The position numbers and the translations under genes were made by a program. Below are positions 62,042 through 64,000 of a DNA stretch of 64,000 nt, one piece after another. The stretch spans positions 1 through 64,000 of the forward strand of contig JAEOSU010000009.1 in the NCBI GenBank assembly GCA_016840165.1, read 5' to 3'. The notes beneath the pieces were generated by a model. The model was not told where the DNA came from. It saw only the letters and a program-made list of their open reading frames with translations, and did no database searches. Position 1 is the stretch's first letter. Each line of letters starts with the position of its first letter. Origin of the DNA: Promethearchaeota archaeon (lineage in GTDB: Archaea > Asgardarchaeota > Lokiarchaeia > Sigyniarchaeales > SOKP01).

Positions 62042-64000
62042 TTACCTTTTTCTAATCAGAATCTTACTAAGACTTGTTCTCACGATTATCAAACTGAGAA
62101 TGAAAACACTCATCAACAATAAAGGTAAGATAAATCCTGGAATTTCTTCTATCGTTTGGGGCTGTTTATTAAAATTGACCTCTGCAAATCCGACTTTTCC
62201 TGTCTTATCTATAGCGTAAAACTTTAAATTAACTAAACCATACGATAATGAATTCCAAGCATTTTGGTCTATCGTACCATTTTCAGTAAATGTGAAATTA
62301 TTCAGTCCTCCATCAAGCGTGTACCACATCGCATCCAAATATTTTTCATCAACCCAGATATTAAAACTAGGATTACTTGCAAAATTAATATTGGAGCTTG
62401 GTGAGTATATTGTGATATTTGGCGCGAGATTATCTACAATTGGTAGATAATCATATATTAACGAAGAATAATCAATAAGGTGGGGGGAGTCACCGATTCC
62501 GTCGTCATTATTATCAAAACCCGTGTAATTATCCCAATAATTGCCTATATCTGTAGTATTCCATGTGTTTGTTATCGGACTATTAATCACGTGGTTTTCT
62601 TCGTTGTCTATAAAGAAATTTAGGTAAAACTTATTGTTTACACATGACGGATCAAAGTAAACTCCTATTTGATTGCTCTTAAATACATTTTCTTTAATTC
62701 TATTATTTGTACTATACAGTGCTAATGATAAACCTTCAAGATAATTATCTTTAAACCTATTATCAGAAATTAAATTATCTGAACAGTATCCGAACATCCT
62801 TATTCCAGCTCTAAATCCATTTGAATTTATGCTATTCTTTGAAATTGTATTATTATTAAATGAACTCATGTAGATACCTTCCAATAAATTATGGTTAATT
62901 TCATTTTCTGATATGATTGAGTTATTTACATTATGGATTTCGATCCCTTCGCGATTGTTATTTATTTCATTCCTAAATATAGAAATCTTAGAGCAATTTC
63001 GTAAGTCCATACCAAAAGCATAATTGCTTGAAAGGTTATTATCGCTAATTTCAATATTATTGCACTCAATTAAAGAAATCGGGAGGGTACTATCAGAAAG
63101 ATCCTGACCTGTGATATTCGTGTTATTACAGTTTACGAGGTAAATTTGCCCTGCATTTGAAAAATCTACTTCACCTAAATCATCCCTATCTTTATAAAAG
63201 TAGAACGGACCATTGTTAACCAAATTAGAATCATCAATTTTATTAATAGAGAATATATAATAATCCGAATAAAATCCACTTGACTCCATTTTATTCCCTT
63301 TAATTGTATTATTTTCACATGGACCTTCTAGGAACATACCCACTTCTTCATTATTGATTAAATAATTATCTATAACAGTATTATTAATACAAAATGCATA
63401 GAAATAAATTCCCCAACGATTGTTGTTGATAATATTTCCTTTGAAAACATTATCTTCCAATTCTCCTGGAGGACCAGCAGCGAAACCACGACAGTAAATT
63501 CCAAAATCTTCGTTGAAATTTATGGTATTGTTAGAAACAGTGTTATTCATACAATAACATTGTGCAACAATTTCTGGAGTAGGATGGGGGATATCTATCC
63601 AACTATCTAAATAAATTCCATTCTCATTAAACGAGCAATTATTATTTACAAGCGTACCATTACACGATATACCTAAACGAATACCGTAAGTGCAATTAAA
63701 AACAGTACAGTTTTCAATTCTGAAAAAAACATTTTTTGAATTCCCAATTGAAATGCCTGTTCCTGTACCATTCCCATCAATAATAAAATCTTGGATAATA
63801 TAGGGATCTGAGAATGTTCCTGATCCTGAACAAATACCAGAATCTACAGCTTCAGTCCAATTACTTATACTAATCCTTTCAGAATTTGCAGCAATTTTTA
63901 GATACTTCAGTTCTGAAACTGGCTTATTCCCAATACGCATACCAAGGTTAGTATCTATAAACAAATCATAACTCATCGGAAATGAAAATAAAATCAATAG
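62042..64000 (-). CDS. NosD-like parallel beta-helix surface protein (5' end cut by window)
   Basis: The frame is open to the window end; the ORF-track start is a TTG at 63997 inside what looks like a hydrophobic signal sequence (ILFSFPMSYDLF), so the true start is probably upstream. About 450 residues form a right-handed parallel beta-helix of NosD/PbH1 type, with many NN(T/S)I and NxIxxN rungs (for example NNTVSNNTINFNEDFGIYC). A later part reads as beta-sandwich (PNITIYSPSSNINFASNPSF), and a C-terminal helix follows IPGFILPLLLMSVFILSLII with basic end ILIRKR. This is a cell-surface anchored protein. Ligand unknown. Confidence 0.85.
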   Translation of the reverse strand, partial: LLILFSFPMSYDLFIDTNLGMRIGNKPVSELKYLKIAANSERISISNWTEAVDSGICSGSGTFSDPYIIQDFIIDGNGTGTGISIGNSKNVFFRIENCTVFNCTYGIRLGISCNGTLVNNNCSFNENGIYLDSWIDIPHPTPEIVAQCYCMNNTVSNNTINFNEDFGIYCRGFAAGPPGELEDNVFKGNIINNNRWGIYFYAFCINNTVIDNYLINNEEVGMFLEGPCENNTIKGNKMESSGFYSDYYIFSINKIDDSNLVNNGPFYFYKDRDDLGEVDFSNAGQIYLVNCNNTNITGQDLSDSTLPISLIECNNIEISDNNLSSNYAFGMDLRNCSKISIFRNEINNNREGIEIHNVNNSIISENEINHNLLEGIYMSSFNNNTISKNSINSNGFRAGIRMFGYCSDNLISDNRFKDNYLEGLSLALYSTNNRIKENVFKSNQIGVYFDPSCVNNKFYLNFFIDNEENHVINSPITNTWNTTDIGNYWDNYTGFDNNDDGIGDSPHLIDYSSLIYDYLPIVDNLAPNITIYSPSSNINFASNPSFNIWVDEKYLDAMWYTLDGGLNNFTFTENGTIDQNAWNSLSYGLVNLKFYAIDKTGKVGFAEVNFNKQPQTIEEIPGFILPLLLMSVFILSLIIVRTSLSKILIRKR

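Noticed and set aside
1-64000. tRNA, rRNA, CRISPR arrays, transposases and integrases were looked for by eye.
   Set aside because: No cloverleaf-like sequence, regular spacer array or transposase motif was recognised; a covariance-model search would be needed to exclude tRNAs with introns.

Overview
The window is about 64 kb of AT-rich DNA from an archaeon, most likely an Asgard archaeon (Promethearchaeota) of the Lokiarchaeia type. The reasons are three eukaryote-like small GTPases (two Ras/Rab-like, one Arf-like fused to a longin-type domain), a membrane receptor-like protein with a cytoplasmic longin/roadblock-type domain, many short zinc-ribbon and winged-helix proteins, an MCT-1-like PUA protein, T-rich terminators, TATA-like promoters, and anaerobic metabolism (HdrD-like and activase Fe-S proteins, corrinoid methyl transfer, FeoAB). 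No rRNA, tRNA, CRISPR array or transposase was recognised. Gene calls rest on the supplied ORFs plus my own reading; family names come from motif recognition, not database searches.

Layout. 1-12.4 kb: the end of an acyl-CoA synthetase, a zinc-domain protein, an FGGY sugar kinase, a class III aminotransferase, a sulfatase, an ABC-2-like permease, a DUF2804 protein, a PIG-L deacetylase with a sirtuin, and a CaCA exchanger. 12.4-17.9 kb: a helix-hairpin-helix zinc protein, two tandem 7TM paralogues, an HdrD-like Fe-S protein, a frameshifted zinc ribbon, a possible GTPase relic and an EamA transporter. 17.9-20.9 kb: a minus-strand methyl-transfer operon (corrinoid protein, homocysteine S-methyltransferase, non-pyrrolysine MttB). 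21.0-24.4 kb: a 1131-residue helical-repeat protein ending in a TIR domain. 24.7-28.6 kb: small and membrane hypotheticals, a C45-type Ntn hydrolase and a GNAT acetyltransferase.

28.6-35.0 kb holds the most striking cluster: a seven-gene minus-strand operon with a tandem PlsC acyltransferase, a DUF2229 protein, an HgdB-like protein, a BadF-type activase with the two bridging cysteines 39 residues apart, a catalytically degenerate PlsC paralogue and two tiny helical proteins. It resembles a split form of the clostridial plasmalogen synthase PlsA combined with bacterial-type glycerolipid acylation. A HAD phosphatase just upstream shares a 43-bp promoter-like repeat with it.

36.3-54.2 kb: the longin-tailed receptor-like protein, two MFS transporters, a flavodoxin, a Rab-like GTPase with altered G3 and G4 motifs, a tryptophanase-type lyase, small proteins, a PUA protein, a 2H phosphoesterase, a canonical Ras-like GTPase, a coiled-coil protein, the longin-Arf fusion, a phosphohexomutase, a membrane-anchored winged-helix protein and an acyl-CoA dehydrogenase. 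54.2-64 kb: feoAB behind a promoter flanked by inverted TTAGGAT-type repeats, a DsrE-like protein, the radical SAM/DUF4130 DNA-repair pair, membrane and surface proteins, a TauE/SafE transporter, and a NosD-like beta-helix surface protein that runs off the end.
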